A stretch of DNA of 64,000 nucleotides, taken from NCBI RefSeq assembly GCF_017498065.1, contig NZ_JAGDFX010000012.1, forward strand, positions 1-64,000, read 5' to 3'. The notes beneath the pieces are model-generated. The model was not told where the DNA came from, searched no databases, and worked only from the letters and a program-made list of their open reading frames with translations. Shown one piece after another: positions 10,440 to 19,915 of the stretch. A program made the position numbers and the translations under genes. Source of the stretch: Oceanisphaera pacifica (GTDB taxonomy: Bacteria > Pseudomonadota > Gammaproteobacteria > Enterobacterales > Aeromonadaceae). Numbering within the stretch: position 1 is the stretch's first letter; the number at the start of each line of letters is the position of its first letter.

Positions 10440-11812
10440 AAATTATTATTTTAGGTGCAGGACAAGTAGGAGGCACACTCGCCGAAAATTTAGTGGGCGA
10501 AAATAATGACATTACTATTGTTGATACCAACACTGAACGCTTGCGCGAATTACAAGATAAGTATGACTTGCGGGTGATTAATGGCCACGGCTCTTACCCC
10601 AATATATTGCGTGAGGCCGGCGCCCAAGACGCCGATATGCTAGTGGCGGTAACCAGTAGCGACGAAACTAATATGATTGCCTGTCAGGTCGCATATTCGC
10701 TGTTTAATACACCAAATAAAGTGGCGCGCATTCGCTCGCCGGAGTTTTTAGCCGAACGCGAGCGGCTCTTCCTCAATGAAGCCCTGCCCGTGGATAACCT
10801 GATTGCTCCTGAGCAATTAGTAACAGAATATATTTATCGCCTCGTTCAATACCCAGGTGCATTACAGGTGGTGGACTTTGCTAAAGGTAAGGTCGGTTTG
10901 GTGGCCATAAAAGCCTATTACGGGGGCCCTTTAGTGGGGAATGCGCTGTCGAGCTTGCGTGATCATATGCCAGGCATCGATATTCGCGTGGCGGCGATAT
11001 TTCGCCAAAACAGACCGATTCGCCCTCAAGGCACCACCATTATTGAAGCGGATGACGAAGTATTCTTTGTGGCGGCCAGCGGCCATATTCGCGCAGTCAT
11101 GTCTGAGTTACAGCGTTTAGAAAGTAACTATAAACGCATTATGATTGTGGGCGGCGGTCATGTGGGCGCCGGTTTAGCAAGGCGACTAGAAAAGCATTAT
11201 TCTGTTAAATTGATAGAGCACAAGTTAGCACGCGCCGAGCAATTATCAGAGCAGTTAGAAAATACCATCGTCTTTTGTGGTGATGCCGCTGATGAAGAAC
11301 TATTAATAGAAGAGCATATTGATCAAGTTGATGTGTTTATTGCGGTTACCAACCAAGATGAAGCCAATATTATGTCGGCCATGTTGGCCAAAAAACTGGG
11401 CGCTAAAAAAACCATGGTGCTGATTCAGCGCAGCGCCTACGTTGATTTAGTACAAGGCGGCAGCATAGATGTGGCTATATCGCCGCAGCAAGCCACTATA
11501 TCGGCACTATTAACTCATGTTAGGCGCGCTGATATCGTTAATGTTTACTCACTGCGTCGTGGTGCGGCCGAGGCCATTGAAGCCATTGCCCATGGCGATG
11601 ATTCCACCTCTAAGGTAGTGGGTCGGCAAGTAGGCGAGCTAAAGTTACCGCCGGGCACCACTGTGGGTGCAATAGTGCGCGGTGACGAGGTGATTATTGG
11701 TCACGATCAAACTGTGATTGAACAAAACGACCATGTGATTTTGTTTTTGGTTAACAAGAAGTTTATTCCCGAAGTAGAACGCTTGTTCCAACCCAGCCCC
11801 TTTTTCCTTTAA
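10436..11812 (+). CDS. trkA: Trk system potassium uptake regulatory subunit TrkA
   Basis: TrkA is the peripheral NAD(H)-binding subunit that gates TrkH/TrkG potassium channels at the inner membrane face. The 458 residues contain two RCK_N/RCK_C repeats. The first Rossmann loop is [13 protein letters not shown] near residue 7 and the second is [13 protein letters not shown] near residue 239. The length equals E. coli TrkA (458). It ends the def operon. No trkH is present in this window. Confidence 0.98.
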   Translation: MKIIILGAGQVGGTLAENLVGENNDITIVDTNTERLRELQDKYDLRVINGHGSYPNILREAGAQDADMLVAVTSSDETNMIACQVAYSLFNTPNKVARIRSPEFLAERERLFLNEALPVDNLIAPEQLVTEYIYRLVQYPGALQVVDFAKGKVGLVAIKAYYGGPLVGNALSSLRDHMPGIDIRVAAIFRQNRPIRPQGTTIIEADDEVFFVAASGHIRAVMSELQRLESNYKRIMIVGGGHVGAGLARRLEKHYSVKLIEHKLARAEQLSEQLENTIVFCGDAADEELLIEEHIDQVDVFIAVTNQDEANIMSAMLAKKLGAKKTMVLIQRSAYVDLVQGGSIDVAISPQQATISALLTHVRRADIVNVYSLRRGAAEAIEAIAHGDDSTSKVVGRQVGELKLPPGTTVGAIVRGDEVIIGHDQTVIEQNDHVILFLVNKKFIPEVERLFQPSPFFL

Positions 11813-11829
11813 GGGTGAGCTTGAACACA

Positions 11830-12027
11830 CTTTTTGCCACGGAATACACGGAAGAACACTGACGAAGAACGAAACCAATGCACATCTATGCGGAGCATGG
11901 ATTCGAGAGTAAATACAAAACAGATACCAGGGTAAGTCCAGTAAGACAGCATAACCCGATAATAAAAAGATCTTTCAGATTTGCTCTCTATTTTTCCGTG
12001 GGTTCTGTGGACTCCGTGGCAAGAAAG
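11830..12027. repeat. 198-bp intergenic element with imperfect terminal inverted repeats
   Basis: The left end CTTTTTGCCACGGAATACAC and the right end, read on the minus strand, CTTTCTTGCCACGGAGTCCA match over about 25 bases with one indel and a few mismatches. The element fills the gap between the converging trkA and rmuC genes. CCACGGAA-type repeats are known from many bacterial genomes. No ORF is evident inside. Confidence 0.65.
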
Positions 12028-12030
12028 TCT

Positions 12031-13368
12031 TTAGTCTTCTGCGGCTAGACGTTCTTTGGCTGCGGCTCTTTCTTGTAGGTGCTCGGGTAGCGGCTTGGTG
12101 ACTTCTACGCCGAGTTCGCGAAAGGCTTCGGCTTGGCGGATCAAGTTACCGCGACCGCTACTCAGCTTTTTCATCGCACCTTGATAATGACTTTCCGCCT
12201 TATTTAAAGATTGACCGACGGCCTCCATATCTTCTGTAAATAAGCGCAGCTTTTCATAGATTTTACCTGCTGACTCAGCAATTTTACGCGCATTTTGATT
12301 CTGTCGCTCAACCCGCCACAGATTTTCTATGGTACGTAACGCCACCAGTAAGTTAGTGGGGCTCACCAGTAAAATATTATGGTCGAGGGCATATTTAATC
12401 AGCGCAGGCTCGGCTTCTACCGCCACTAAAAAGGCCGGCTCGACGGCCACAAACATCAAAACATAATCTAGGGTTCTAACGCCTTTTAGCTGCTGATAGT
12501 CTTTGCGGCCTAACTCTCTAATGTGGCCGCGTACCGAGGCTACATGATCACGCAGCGCTTGTTCACGGGCAGGGGCATCATCGCCGTTATAGTAGCGCTC
12601 ATAGGCGGTGAGTGAGACTTTAGCATCAATAATAATGTCTTTATTTTGTGGCAGATGCACAATCACATCGGGTTGATAGCGCTTGCCTTGGGCATTATTT
12701 AAGCTCATTTGCGTACTATATTCGTGTCCTTCACGCAGGCCCGACTCAGATAATACCCGCGCCAATACCACCTCGCCCCAGTTACCTTGTTGTTTACTGT
12801 CGCCTTTAAGCGCGCGAGTGAGCGCCACTGTATCAGCACTCATTTGTTGGTGTAATTCAGCTAAACGCTCAATTTCAAACTTTAAGCTATGTCGCTGGCG
12901 GCTTTCGTCTGAGTAGGTTTCTTGCATATTGCGCCGAAAACCTTCTAGCTGCTCACGCAATGGAGATAGCAACCCATCTAGGCTATTTTGGTTTAATTCA
13001 CGAAAGTTATGTGTTTTTTTCTCAAAAATACGCTGTGCTAAGTTTTCAAACTGTTGCTGTAAGCGCGCTTCGTTATTGGCTAACTCGGTCTGCTTTTCTG
13101 CAGCCCACTGGCGCTCTTGGCGCAGTAGCGTTTCGTACTCTTTTAAGCGACCATTCATTTTAAGCACCAGCTGTTGCTGTTGCTCAAGTTTTTGCTGAGT
13201 GACCTGTAATTCGTCACTTTTATCTTGTAACCCACTGCGTAATTGCTGATTTTGCTGGGCTTGCAATTGTAAGCGCGTACCCAATTTTAGTTGGGTAAGC
13301 CCCCATGCAGCAAACGCGGATGCCGCAGCGAATATGTATGGCCAATAAGTGGTAAGTAACATCATCAT
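12031..13368 (-). CDS. rmuC: DNA recombination protein RmuC
   Basis: RmuC-family proteins limit recombination at inverted repeats and are predicted nucleases. The 445 residues comprise one N-terminal transmembrane segment (about 8-24), a glutamine-rich coiled coil (about 30-190) and the RmuC catalytic-like domain (about 195-370, with KQQGNWGEVVLARVLSESGL, YQPDVIVHLP and DIIIDAKVSLTAYERYY). The DAKVS motif resembles PD-(D/E)XK nuclease signatures. The ATG overlaps the stop of the upstream small membrane protein by one base (TAATG). Confidence 0.95.
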   Translation of the reverse strand: MMMLLTTYWPYIFAAASAFAAWGLTQLKLGTRLQLQAQQNQQLRSGLQDKSDELQVTQQKLEQQQQLVLKMNGRLKEYETLLRQERQWAAEKQTELANNEARLQQQFENLAQRIFEKKTHNFRELNQNSLDGLLSPLREQLEGFRRNMQETYSDESRQRHSLKFEIERLAELHQQMSADTVALTRALKGDSKQQGNWGEVVLARVLSESGLREGHEYSTQMSLNNAQGKRYQPDVIVHLPQNKDIIIDAKVSLTAYERYYNGDDAPAREQALRDHVASVRGHIRELGRKDYQQLKGVRTLDYVLMFVAVEPAFLVAVEAEPALIKYALDHNILLVSPTNLLVALRTIENLWRVERQNQNARKIAESAGKIYEKLRLFTEDMEAVGQSLNKAESHYQGAMKKLSSGRGNLIRQAEAFRELGVEVTKPLPEHLQERAAAKERLAAED

Positions 13369-13604
13369 TAGCGCCTGCGCTGTTCAAGCAACATGGTAAC
13401 GCGGCGGTTAAAACGCAGCCACAACAGTACATAGAGTAGATAAATTAAGATAATTAACCACTTATGTTGATTCACGCCATTATCGAAGGCGGACAAAGGA
13501 ATGCCGCGCACTTGTACATAAATGAGCAGCAATAGGGGAAACATCAAAAATACCGACCAGCGCCAGCACTGATTCAGCAAAGAAATGATAAAGGCGTTAT
13601 TCAA
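13368..13604 (-). CDS. Small two-TM membrane protein coupled to rmuC
   Basis: This 78-residue protein has two hydrophobic segments (about residues 16-32 and 49-64) and an arginine-rich C-terminal tail (RFNRRVTMLLEQRRR), predicting an inner-membrane hairpin with a positive cytoplasmic end. I do not recognise the family. Its TAA stop overlaps the rmuC ATG, so the two are almost certainly cotranscribed and translationally coupled. That supports it being a real gene and hints at a shared membrane-linked role with RmuC, which also has an N-terminal anchor. Confidence 0.72.
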   Translation of the reverse strand: MNNAFIISLLNQCWRWSVFLMFPLLLLIYVQVRGIPLSAFDNGVNQHKWLIILIYLLYVLLWLRFNRRVTMLLEQRRR

Positions 13605-13665
13605 GGTAACCGTCCACTTTCGGTCTAATAAGCAGCCGTCAGCTTAACAGTGACAGCTACATAAT

Positions 13666-14505
13666 TCAGCCATTGGTATGCAGATAATGCTTTAGCTGCT
13701 CAGAGGGAATTGAGCTACTGGAAGATAACGTATAAGCCGCCCATTGGCTGGCTTGGGTTAATACGGTGGCCATGGGTAAATCTGCTAATAAGCCGTGGAT
13801 CACCCCACCGGCAAACGCATCTCCGGCTCCCGTGGCATCCACCACAGACACCATGCGCGCCGGAATTTGTAGGTGCTGCTGGGCAGAAAAGGCTTCTACC
13901 CCTTGCTCACCATGGGTCACCACCAGCCATTGTAAGCCGGGGCCTGCAAGTTGTTGAGCATGCTGCCAAAGATCTTGTTGCTGTGCTAAATCTGTTGCAG
14001 AGGCAATCATTACCTGACAAGGCCGAGCATCTTTACCGCCTTTAGGGTATTGACTGACCACCAAGCTATGCTTAGCCATTTGCGCCATATAAGTGGCGAC
14101 TTCAGCCCCCTCATAATTTACATATAAACAATCAACTGGGCTGCTAGGTAAACTGCTAGGGAGTGCTAAGCGTCTGTGCTGGCGTAAAATAGTACGCTCG
14201 CCTCTGTCATCCACTAACACCAACAACTCACCGGTTTCTCCATCAAATTGTTCTATATGGCGGATATCTAGCCCAAGATTGCTGGCTTCTTGCAATAACC
14301 AGTTTCCCGTTGCGTCTTGGCCAACCTGCGCCAAAATACTCACCTCGTGCCCTGCCCACAATAAGCCGGTGCCGGTATTCGCGCCGCCCCCCCCTAAGCG
14401 GCGCCCCTGATCTTTGTAATGTAGGCGCCCCCCCGCGTGTAACGGCTCATCTAACAGCAACACATGATCACAATTTAAGTTAGCCAGCAATCGTATTTTT
14501 GCCAT
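13666..14505 (-). CDS. PfkB/ribokinase-family carbohydrate kinase
   Basis: This is a 279-residue cytosolic kinase of the PfkB family. It shows the N-terminal substrate part with GGGGANTGTGLLWAG and the C-terminal signature VDATGAGDAFAGGVIHGL, whose Asp is the catalytic base and whose GAGD forms the anion hole. The substrate is unclear: family members phosphorylate ribose, fructose derivatives, nucleosides and other sugars. The ATG at 14505 is chosen because GGAG lies 7 bases upstream, although a TTG eight codons earlier is in frame. It stands alone, with no linked sugar transporter. Confidence 0.88.
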   Translation of the reverse strand: MAKIRLLANLNCDHVLLLDEPLHAGGRLHYKDQGRRLGGGGANTGTGLLWAGHEVSILAQVGQDATGNWLLQEASNLGLDIRHIEQFDGETGELLVLVDDRGERTILRQHRRLALPSSLPSSPVDCLYVNYEGAEVATYMAQMAKHSLVVSQYPKGGKDARPCQVMIASATDLAQQQDLWQHAQQLAGPGLQWLVVTHGEQGVEAFSAQQHLQIPARMVSVVDATGAGDAFAGGVIHGLLADLPMATVLTQASQWAAYTLSSSSSIPSEQLKHYLHTNG

Positions 14506-14894
14506 TTCAGATCTCCACGGTGACGACAAAATATAAACAACTATCTTAGCTAACCATCACAATAGAAGCTATCAGGCTGCTTAGAGTACACAGTATCTAG
14601 ATAAAATGAATAGTTCAGTTAACTTAGTGCTGATTACCATGATTACTATCAATAAAAATAGTATTTTAATGCTATATATTATTGATTGGCACTGTTAATC
14701 TTGCATGCAGCAGCAACAATTACATAACATCTTACTGCGCAAATAAAACAATACAATAATAAGCACGGGACGCTTAATCTAATGAATGGAATATCAGCAT
14801 AGGTTGGTATTGTTGTTATTTCTCCTCATAGACATCATCTGTCCTCAGCTTCAATATCAGGTCGCTATTAGCGGTTTTATCATTGGGAATGGAC
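14506..14894. other. Gene-free AT-rich gap between divergent genes
   Basis: About 390 bp between the sugar kinase (minus) and the chemoreceptor (plus), so it must contain both promoters. It is AT-rich. I see no ORF, no tRNA and no convincing sigma-28 (TAAA-N15-GCCGATAA) or sigma-54 promoter. Confidence 0.5.
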
Positions 14895-16580
14895 ATGCAA
14901 CTACTGAATAACTTAAGTCTTCGCTATAAATTATCGGCCATGGTGGCCAGTTTATTTATTGGCATACTATTAGTACAAAGTTCAGCGCTTATCGGATTAA
15001 GACAACAAATAATGGACACACGAAAATCCAGCGTTCAAGAACAAGTAGAAACCGCAGCCTCTTTAGTACAGCATTATTATGCGCAAAGCCCGCGCTTAGG
15101 AAAGCAAGAAAGCCAACGTTTGGCCAAAATAGCCTTAGGCACATTACGTTATGGTAATGAAGGTTATATGTGGATTAACGATATGCAACATAAGCTTATC
15201 TTACATCCGATCAAACCTGAGTCTGAAGGCAAAGACATGACTCAAGTCACAGATGCAGATGGTCAGTACCACTGGCAGAGTATGGTAGAGCAAGTAAAAC
15301 AACAGGGTGCCGGCTTTGTTGACTATAGCTACTTAGGCCCTCAATCTACCGAACCACAACCTAAGGTGTCTTATGTGCAGGGCTTTGCCCCTTGGGGCTG
15401 GGTGATTGGCAGTGGTATTTATTTAAGCGATGTTAACGCTTTATTCTGGCAACAAGCCACTAAGTCTCTACTATTAACAGCGCTAGTTATGGTACTTGCA
15501 CTTATTGTTGTAGCGCTCATTAGCCGCTCGCTCACCTTTTCTGTGGCGCGGGTGCACCATGTGGTACGTCAATTTGGTGAAGGCAATTTAAGTGCACGTA
15601 CTCATGCGACCCGTACCGATGAAATAGGCCAGCTGTCTCGAGAAATTGATAATATGGGAGCGCAGCTTTGTGGATTATTGCTGCAGGTGCGCAATGCATC
15701 TAGCTTATTAGATCACGAAGCTGAAGGTCTAAGTATAAAAAGTCAGCAAACGCGGGCCAGTATGCAAACTCAGTTTTCTGAAGTAGATCAAGTCGCAACT
15801 GCAATGAATGAAATGAATACCACCGTTAATGAAGTAGCGCGCCATGCCAATGATGCCTCTTCTGCGGCAGATCATGCTAATAATGAAGCGCGCATGGGTC
15901 ATGACGACGTGACTCGCAGTATTAGTAGTATGTTGCAACTTGCTGAAACGGTAACGCAAGCAGATCAGGCTATGCGTGAATTAGAAACACAAACTCAGCA
16001 AATAGGCTCAGTGGTAGAGGTGATTAGTAATATCTCTGAGCAAACGAACTTGCTCGCACTCAATGCTGCCATTGAAGCAGCAAGAGCCGGAGAGTCTGGC
16101 CGAGGCTTTGCTGTGGTAGCAGATGAGGTTCGCTCACTCGCGCAGCGAACTCAAGAGTCGACCGGCGAAATTCAATCGATGATCCAGCACTTACAAAACC
16201 ATGCCACCACTGTTGTTGCACACATGCACACTAGCCAAGAGCAAGCTGGGAGCAGTGTCGAAATAGTACGCGCTGCTGGTCATGATTTAGAAAGAATTTT
16301 AGAAGAGGTGCAACGCATTAATGATATGAATGCACAAATAGCCACGGCATCAGAGGAGCAATCTGCCGTTGCTGAAGAAATTAATCGTAACCTGACACAA
16401 ATAAATAAAGGATCAGAAGAGGCACTTCAAGTCAGCGAACTGATTTCACAGACCAGTGATAAAGTACTTGAGGCCTCACAGGATTTGAGCCGGCAGATTA
16501 CGCACTTTACGCTAGAAGAGCATCATACCCCTGCTGCAAACGAGAAGAACAATCGCAAACTTGTAATACAGCCAGCTTAA
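14895..16580 (+). CDS. Methyl-accepting chemotaxis protein with single Cache domain
   Basis: This is a transmembrane chemoreceptor of about 561 residues. A first TM helix (about 15-35) is followed by a periplasmic single Cache_2-type sensor ([20 protein letters not shown] and [15 protein letters not shown]), a second TM (about 190-210), a HAMP domain and the cytoplasmic signalling hairpin. The highly conserved tip is [19 protein letters not shown] followed by [18 protein letters not shown]. Cache_2 receptors commonly bind small carboxylates, so the ligand here is unknown. The ATG at 14895 is preceded by GGGA, but upstream TTG/ATG codons are in frame. There is no CheR-binding NWETF pentapeptide at the C-terminus. 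Confidence 0.92.
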   Translation: MQLLNNLSLRYKLSAMVASLFIGILLVQSSALIGLRQQIMDTRKSSVQEQVETAASLVQHYYAQSPRLGKQESQRLAKIALGTLRYGNEGYMWINDMQHKLILHPIKPESEGKDMTQVTDADGQYHWQSMVEQVKQQGAGFVDYSYLGPQSTEPQPKVSYVQGFAPWGWVIGSGIYLSDVNALFWQQATKSLLLTALVMVLALIVVALISRSLTFSVARVHHVVRQFGEGNLSARTHATRTDEIGQLSREIDNMGAQLCGLLLQVRNASSLLDHEAEGLSIKSQQTRASMQTQFSEVDQVATAMNEMNTTVNEVARHANDASSAADHANNEARMGHDDVTRSISSMLQLAETVTQADQAMRELETQTQQIGSVVEVISNISEQTNLLALNAAIEAARAGESGRGFAVVADEVRSLAQRTQESTGEIQSMIQHLQNHATTVVAHMHTSQEQAGSSVEIVRAAGHDLERILEEVQRINDMNAQIATASEEQSAVAEEINRNLTQINKGSEEALQVSELISQTSDKVLEASQDLSRQITHFTLEEHHTPAANEKNNRKLVIQPA

Positions 16581-16584
16581 TAAC

Positions 16585-16614
16585 AATAAGGCCGTATCTT
16601 GATGCGGCCTTATT
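16585..16614 (+). terminator. Rho-independent terminator after the chemoreceptor
   Basis: The AATAAGGCCG and CGGCCTTATT arms are a perfect 10-bp inverted repeat with a 10-base loop. A short T-rich tail (TTTTAT) follows, immediately after the chemoreceptor stop. Confidence 0.75.
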
Positions 16615-16620
16615 TTATCT

Positions 16621-16742
16621 AATACCAATCGCACTAGAGAAGTAGTCAGCTTTAATAGCTGCAAAAGCCGAACAAAGAGGTGACTCAGCTTCCTCTCTTA
16701 TGCAGGTTTTCAGTAGAACAAATATTTAGTGTATTTAGTATA
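16621..16742. mobile_element. MITE-like element, short (122 bp) form
   Basis: The first 55 or so bases (ACCAATCGCACTAGAGAAG then AGTCAGCTTTA and GCAAAAGCCGAACAAAG) match the left end of the 351-bp element at 49201-49551. The right end ATTTAGTGTATTTAGTATA matches that element's right end, and GAGGTGACTC is also shared. The ends are imperfect inverted repeats. It therefore looks like an internally deleted copy of the longer element. It lies between converging genes. Confidence 0.65.
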
Positions 16743-16755
16743 ACGAGCTATAGCG

Positions 16756-17889
16756 CTAAGCAGGAATCACTCTATCTAATGCCTGCTCGAACCGCATTAG
16801 GGTACCGGCTACATCTTGCAACTTGTCTAATCCAAACAAACCAATGCGAAAGGTTTGAAAATCTTCAGGCTCATCACATTGCAGCGGCACGCCCGATGCT
16901 ATTTGTAAGCCTTGGTCGACAAACTTGCGCCCATTGTTAATGTCTGCATCTTGGGTGTAGCACACAATAACACTGGGGGCGGCAAAGCCGTCGGCAGCCA
17001 CACTCTTAATACCTCGTGCTGCTAACAAGGCTCGTACCCGCTCGCCCAGCTGCTGCTGGCGTAGCTTCATTTCAGCAAAACCTAAGCCACCAGTTTCGTT
17101 AATGGTATCGCGAAAGTGAGCCAGCGCATCTGTGGGTAAAGTAGTGTAATAAGCATGGCCACCCTGCTCATAAGTTTCCATCACTTGTAGCCATTGCTTT
17201 AAGTCACAAGCAAAGCTGGTGCTTTGCGTCTCGTCAATACGGGCCCGCGCGCGTTCGCTCATCATCACCAAACCGCAGCAAGGGGAGCTACTCCAACCTT
17301 TTTGTGGGGCGCTTAATAGAATATCAACGCCGCAGGCTTTCATATCAACCCAGGTTGCCCCGGATGCAATACAGTCGAGCACAAACAGGCCACCCACTTG
17401 ATGCACCGCTTGGCTCACCGCTTTAAGGTATTCGTCTGGCAAAATCATGCCTGCCGCTGTTTCTACATGAGCGGCAATAACCAGACTTGGTTTATTGGCT
17501 TTAATATCAGCTACGACTTCATCAATAGGGGCCGGAGCCAGTGCGGCTTGAGGGCCGTTTTCTATCGCTCGTGCTTTTAATACTGTCTCGGAAGCAGGGA
17601 TTTTGCCGGCGGAAAATATTTGACTCCAACGATAACTAAACCAGCCATTACGAATAATCAAGCAATCTTGATCAGTGGCAAACTGACGTGCTACGGCTTC
17701 CATGCCGAAGGTACCGCTGCCAGGGATCACGACCACTGAATAAGCTTGATACAAGTCTTTCAAGTTGCTGGAGATATCGCGCATAACCTGCTGAAAACGC
17801 TGCGACATATGATTAAGAGCACGATCGGTATACACCACTGAATATTCCAGCAGACCTTCAGGATCAACATGGGGTAGGAGTCCGGACAT
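16756..17889 (-). CDS. Class V aminotransferase (alanine/serine-glyoxylate aminotransferase-like)
   Basis: This is a PLP enzyme of about 377 residues and fold type I, class V. It has the early VIPGSGTFGMEAVARQF phosphate-binding loop, the aspartate in VLDCIASGATWVDM and the PLP lysine in LLSAPQKGWSSSP. These features fit the alanine-glyoxylate / serine-pyruvate aminotransferase group, whose members transaminate glyoxylate. The exact amino donor cannot be told from sequence. I placed the start at the ATG at 17889, since GAGG lies 5 bases before it. An upstream in-frame codon would add 11 residues without a ribosome site. It is a monocistronic gene. Confidence 0.85.
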   Translation of the reverse strand: MSGLLPHVDPEGLLEYSVVYTDRALNHMSQRFQQVMRDISSNLKDLYQAYSVVVIPGSGTFGMEAVARQFATDQDCLIIRNGWFSYRWSQIFSAGKIPASETVLKARAIENGPQAALAPAPIDEVVADIKANKPSLVIAAHVETAAGMILPDEYLKAVSQAVHQVGGLFVLDCIASGATWVDMKACGVDILLSAPQKGWSSSPCCGLVMMSERARARIDETQSTSFACDLKQWLQVMETYEQGGHAYYTTLPTDALAHFRDTINETGGLGFAEMKLRQQQLGERVRALLAARGIKSVAADGFAAPSVIVCYTQDADINNGRKFVDQGLQIASGVPLQCDEPEDFQTFRIGLFGLDKLQDVAGTLMRFEQALDRVIPA

Positions 17890-18248
17890 AAAAACCTCGT
17901 AAATAAATAATAACGTTAACAATCACACCCTGTGTCATTGCCCTTGGCGCCGGTCAACAAACCTTACGGATCGAACCTCTCCTTGCCATTGCGGTATCAC
18001 CGCTTTCCATGCTGCGCGATGGCACCACGACTTTGTGTCACCATCGAAGCAGCAGCAGTCTAATGATGGGAGTAAACCGAGTATAGACCAAATTAAACGG
18101 CCAAACTTGAGTCTGTTAATAATGCCTAATATAAGGATAAATAACAAAACTCTTACTCTCATACCTAGCGGAGTCTTGCTATACGAAGGAAGACGACAAA
18201 AGCTATATACGCTATAATAGCGCATTATTTTTATCTCGAGTCATACTC
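17890..18248. other. Gene-free gap upstream of ybcJ
   Basis: About 360 bp between the aminotransferase (minus) and ybcJ (plus). A TATAAT at 18213-18218 is a plausible -10 for ybcJ, but no good -35 is seen. A 96-codon minus-strand ORF (17935-18225) has no recognisable features or ribosome site and is not called. No RNA gene was recognised. Confidence 0.45.
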
Positions 18249-18464
18249 ATGCAAGAACAATTTAGTTTAGAAGGGCACCCCTTTATTCCCCTGCATAACC
18301 TATTGAAAATATTAGGCTGGTGCGAGTCTGGCGCCATGGCCAAAACCGTGATTGATGAGGGGCTGGTCACCGTTAACGGAAACGTTGAGTTACGCAAACG
18401 TTGTAAGATTATCCTCGGGCAAGTGGTTGAATTTAACGGTCAACAAGTGGAAGTGATCGCTTAA
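18249..18464 (+). CDS. ybcJ: S4-domain RNA-binding protein YbcJ
   Basis: This 71-residue protein is a single S4 RNA-binding domain, with LHNLLKILGWCESGAMAK, VNGNVELRKRCKI and the terminal VEFNGQQVEVIA. It matches E. coli YbcJ (70 residues) along its length, including the ESGA-AK and ETRKRCKI positions. S4 domains bind structured RNA such as rRNA. The precise target of YbcJ is unknown. The gene stands alone and converges on yiiM. Confidence 0.9.
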   Translation: MQEQFSLEGHPFIPLHNLLKILGWCESGAMAKTVIDEGLVTVNGNVELRKRCKIILGQVVEFNGQQVEVIA

Positions 18465-18469
18465 AAACA

Positions 18470-18552
18470 AAGCGATACGTCTTATGCTGTACGCCGTAAG
18501 TAAAACATAAACACCACCTTTATCGGGCTTAACTTAGCTGATAACTTACGGC
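18470..18552. repeat. GCTGTACGCC-family repeat in ybcJ-yiiM gap
   Basis: It contains TATGCTGTACGCCGTAAG near the left and CTTACGGCTTATAGCTGAC near the right, which are partly complementary. This is a degenerate member of the repeat family seen at 437-481 and 20366-20400. It lies between converging genes. Confidence 0.45.
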
Positions 18553-19263
18553 TTATAGCTGACCGCTAGCCGGAAGATCTGGGCCTAAGAGTCTCATACT
18601 CCAGTCGGTTACTTGGCCGGCGGCTAAGTACTCACGCGCTTTTTTTCGCCAACTGGGTGATAAACTGGTGAGCGCAGCCAGCTCTGCTAGCCCACTTGGG
18701 TTAAAAGCCTGATTATAAACAATGTCGGCTGCGCGCTTAACACTTATATTAGGGTATGGGCGCTCTACTAAGGCTAAGTTTGCTTCAGGCCCAACTTCAC
18801 CGGTTTCTAACACCCGTAATAACCAACCGGTGCGACCATTAGCTTGTACTAATACCGAAAAGGCCGGATAGCTAAAGCGGGCATTGAGCTTATAACAAGG
18901 CGAGCGGGGCTGACTGATTTGAATTAACGCATTGTCTAGGCGATAAATATCACCGATACAGACCTCTTGCTCTATCAGCCCTGTACCTGAGATATTTTCT
19001 CCAAAGCCCCCTGCGCTAAGTAAAGGTTTCGCACTTTTCAGTCCCATTCCCAAAAACCATGCTTGCCAGTAAGCGTAATGCTCTTTGGGGTAGTAGTGTA
19101 AAGCCCGTTCTACACCACCGTGATAAGCGGTTGAAACTTGCGTGTCGTCCACCAAGCCCGTGAAATCGCAATATTGACGCGTTAAAATAGGCTGTTTATG
19201 TATGGCACTACTGATGGTGCTGTTTAACATGGCGGCCTTACCCACCAAAATACTGACCTGCAT
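18553..19263 (-). CDS. yiiM: MOSC-domain protein YiiM
   Basis: This is a 236-residue protein with a MOSC (molybdenum cofactor sulfurase C-terminal) domain. HGGVERALHYYPKEHY, GGFGENISGTGL and QPRSPCYKLNARF include the conserved cysteine that contacts molybdenum cofactor. It aligns with E. coli YiiM, which is known to provide resistance to N-hydroxylated base analogues such as 6-N-hydroxylaminopurine, and with its C-terminal 3-alpha domain. It is cytosolic. The gene is single, with a 240-bp gap to the divergent META-domain gene. Confidence 0.92.
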   Translation of the reverse strand: MQVSILVGKAAMLNSTISSAIHKQPILTRQYCDFTGLVDDTQVSTAYHGGVERALHYYPKEHYAYWQAWFLGMGLKSAKPLLSAGGFGENISGTGLIEQEVCIGDIYRLDNALIQISQPRSPCYKLNARFSYPAFSVLVQANGRTGWLLRVLETGEVGPEANLALVERPYPNISVKRAADIVYNQAFNPSGLAELAALTSLSPSWRKKAREYLAAGQVTDWSMRLLGPDLPASGQL

Positions 19264-19504
19264 ACTATCTCCACTAACTCGCTATCGCTTACGCGCTTTT
19301 TTCGCGAAACACACTTAGCTCTCTATAATGATGCTTAGATAATCACGATGACGCTTTGTTGATGATCTTTAACCTGACCGTAAGTCCATTGAACTTGAAA
19401 AAATATAGCCAAGTCGTCACTATTATCGATAACAGCATATACGCCTGAGCTATCATATAGAAGAAGCTCGGTGTTACCCCATAAGATTGACTTAAGGAGT
19501 CATT

Positions 19505-19912
19505 ATGAAACTAGCACTTGTAGTTAGCAGTGCCCTACTTCTTAGTGCATGTAGTAGTGGCCTTAACGTAGTGGAGTCTGATTTAAAACATCACCATTGG
19601 AACTTGGTGGCAATTGATGGTGCACAGATAGATGACAATATTAAATCTGACTTAGAAATTGGCGAACATTTTTCTATTAACGGTTTAGCAGGCTGTAACC
19701 GTTTTTTTGGTAGCGCCACCTTAAAGCAAAATCGTATTAGTGCCGATCCTCTCGCCAGCACCAAAATGGCCTGCTCACCTGCAGCGCAAGCTGTAGAAAC
19801 GGCTGTGCTTCATACTCTGGGTACTGGCGCAGAGGTCGATAACCAAGGCCAAACTCTTCAGCTTATAGGCGATAAGCATACGCTAACTTATGATCTTGCT
19901 GACTGGATGTAA
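19505..19912 (+). CDS. META-domain lipoprotein (HslJ-like)
   Basis: This 135-residue protein has a lipoprotein signal with lipobox LLSAC at residues 12-16, predicting Cys16 lipidation. A META domain follows (WNLVAIDG, FSINGLAGCNRFFGS, ISADPLASTKMACSP). The GCNRFFG and MAC motifs match the HslJ/META family, found in outer-membrane lipoproteins linked to stress or novobiocin resistance in E. coli HslJ. AAGGAG precedes the ATG. trxC starts 3 bases after the stop, so the two are cotranscribed. The function is uncertain. Confidence 0.85.
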   Translation: MKLALVVSSALLLSACSSGLNVVESDLKHHHWNLVAIDGAQIDDNIKSDLEIGEHFSINGLAGCNRFFGSATLKQNRISADPLASTKMACSPAAQAVETAVLHTLGTGAEVDNQGQTLQLIGDKHTLTYDLADWM

Positions 19913-19915
19913 TCA

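Noticed and set aside
14687-14705. Sigma-54-like TGGCAC...TTGCA upstream of the chemoreceptor
   Set aside because: The GG and GC dinucleotides are 13 bases apart instead of the required 10, so it cannot function as a -24/-12 promoter.
17935-18225. 96-codon minus-strand ORF between the aminotransferase and ybcJ
   Set aside because: No ribosome site, no recognisable domain, unusual composition, and it overlaps the likely ybcJ promoter.
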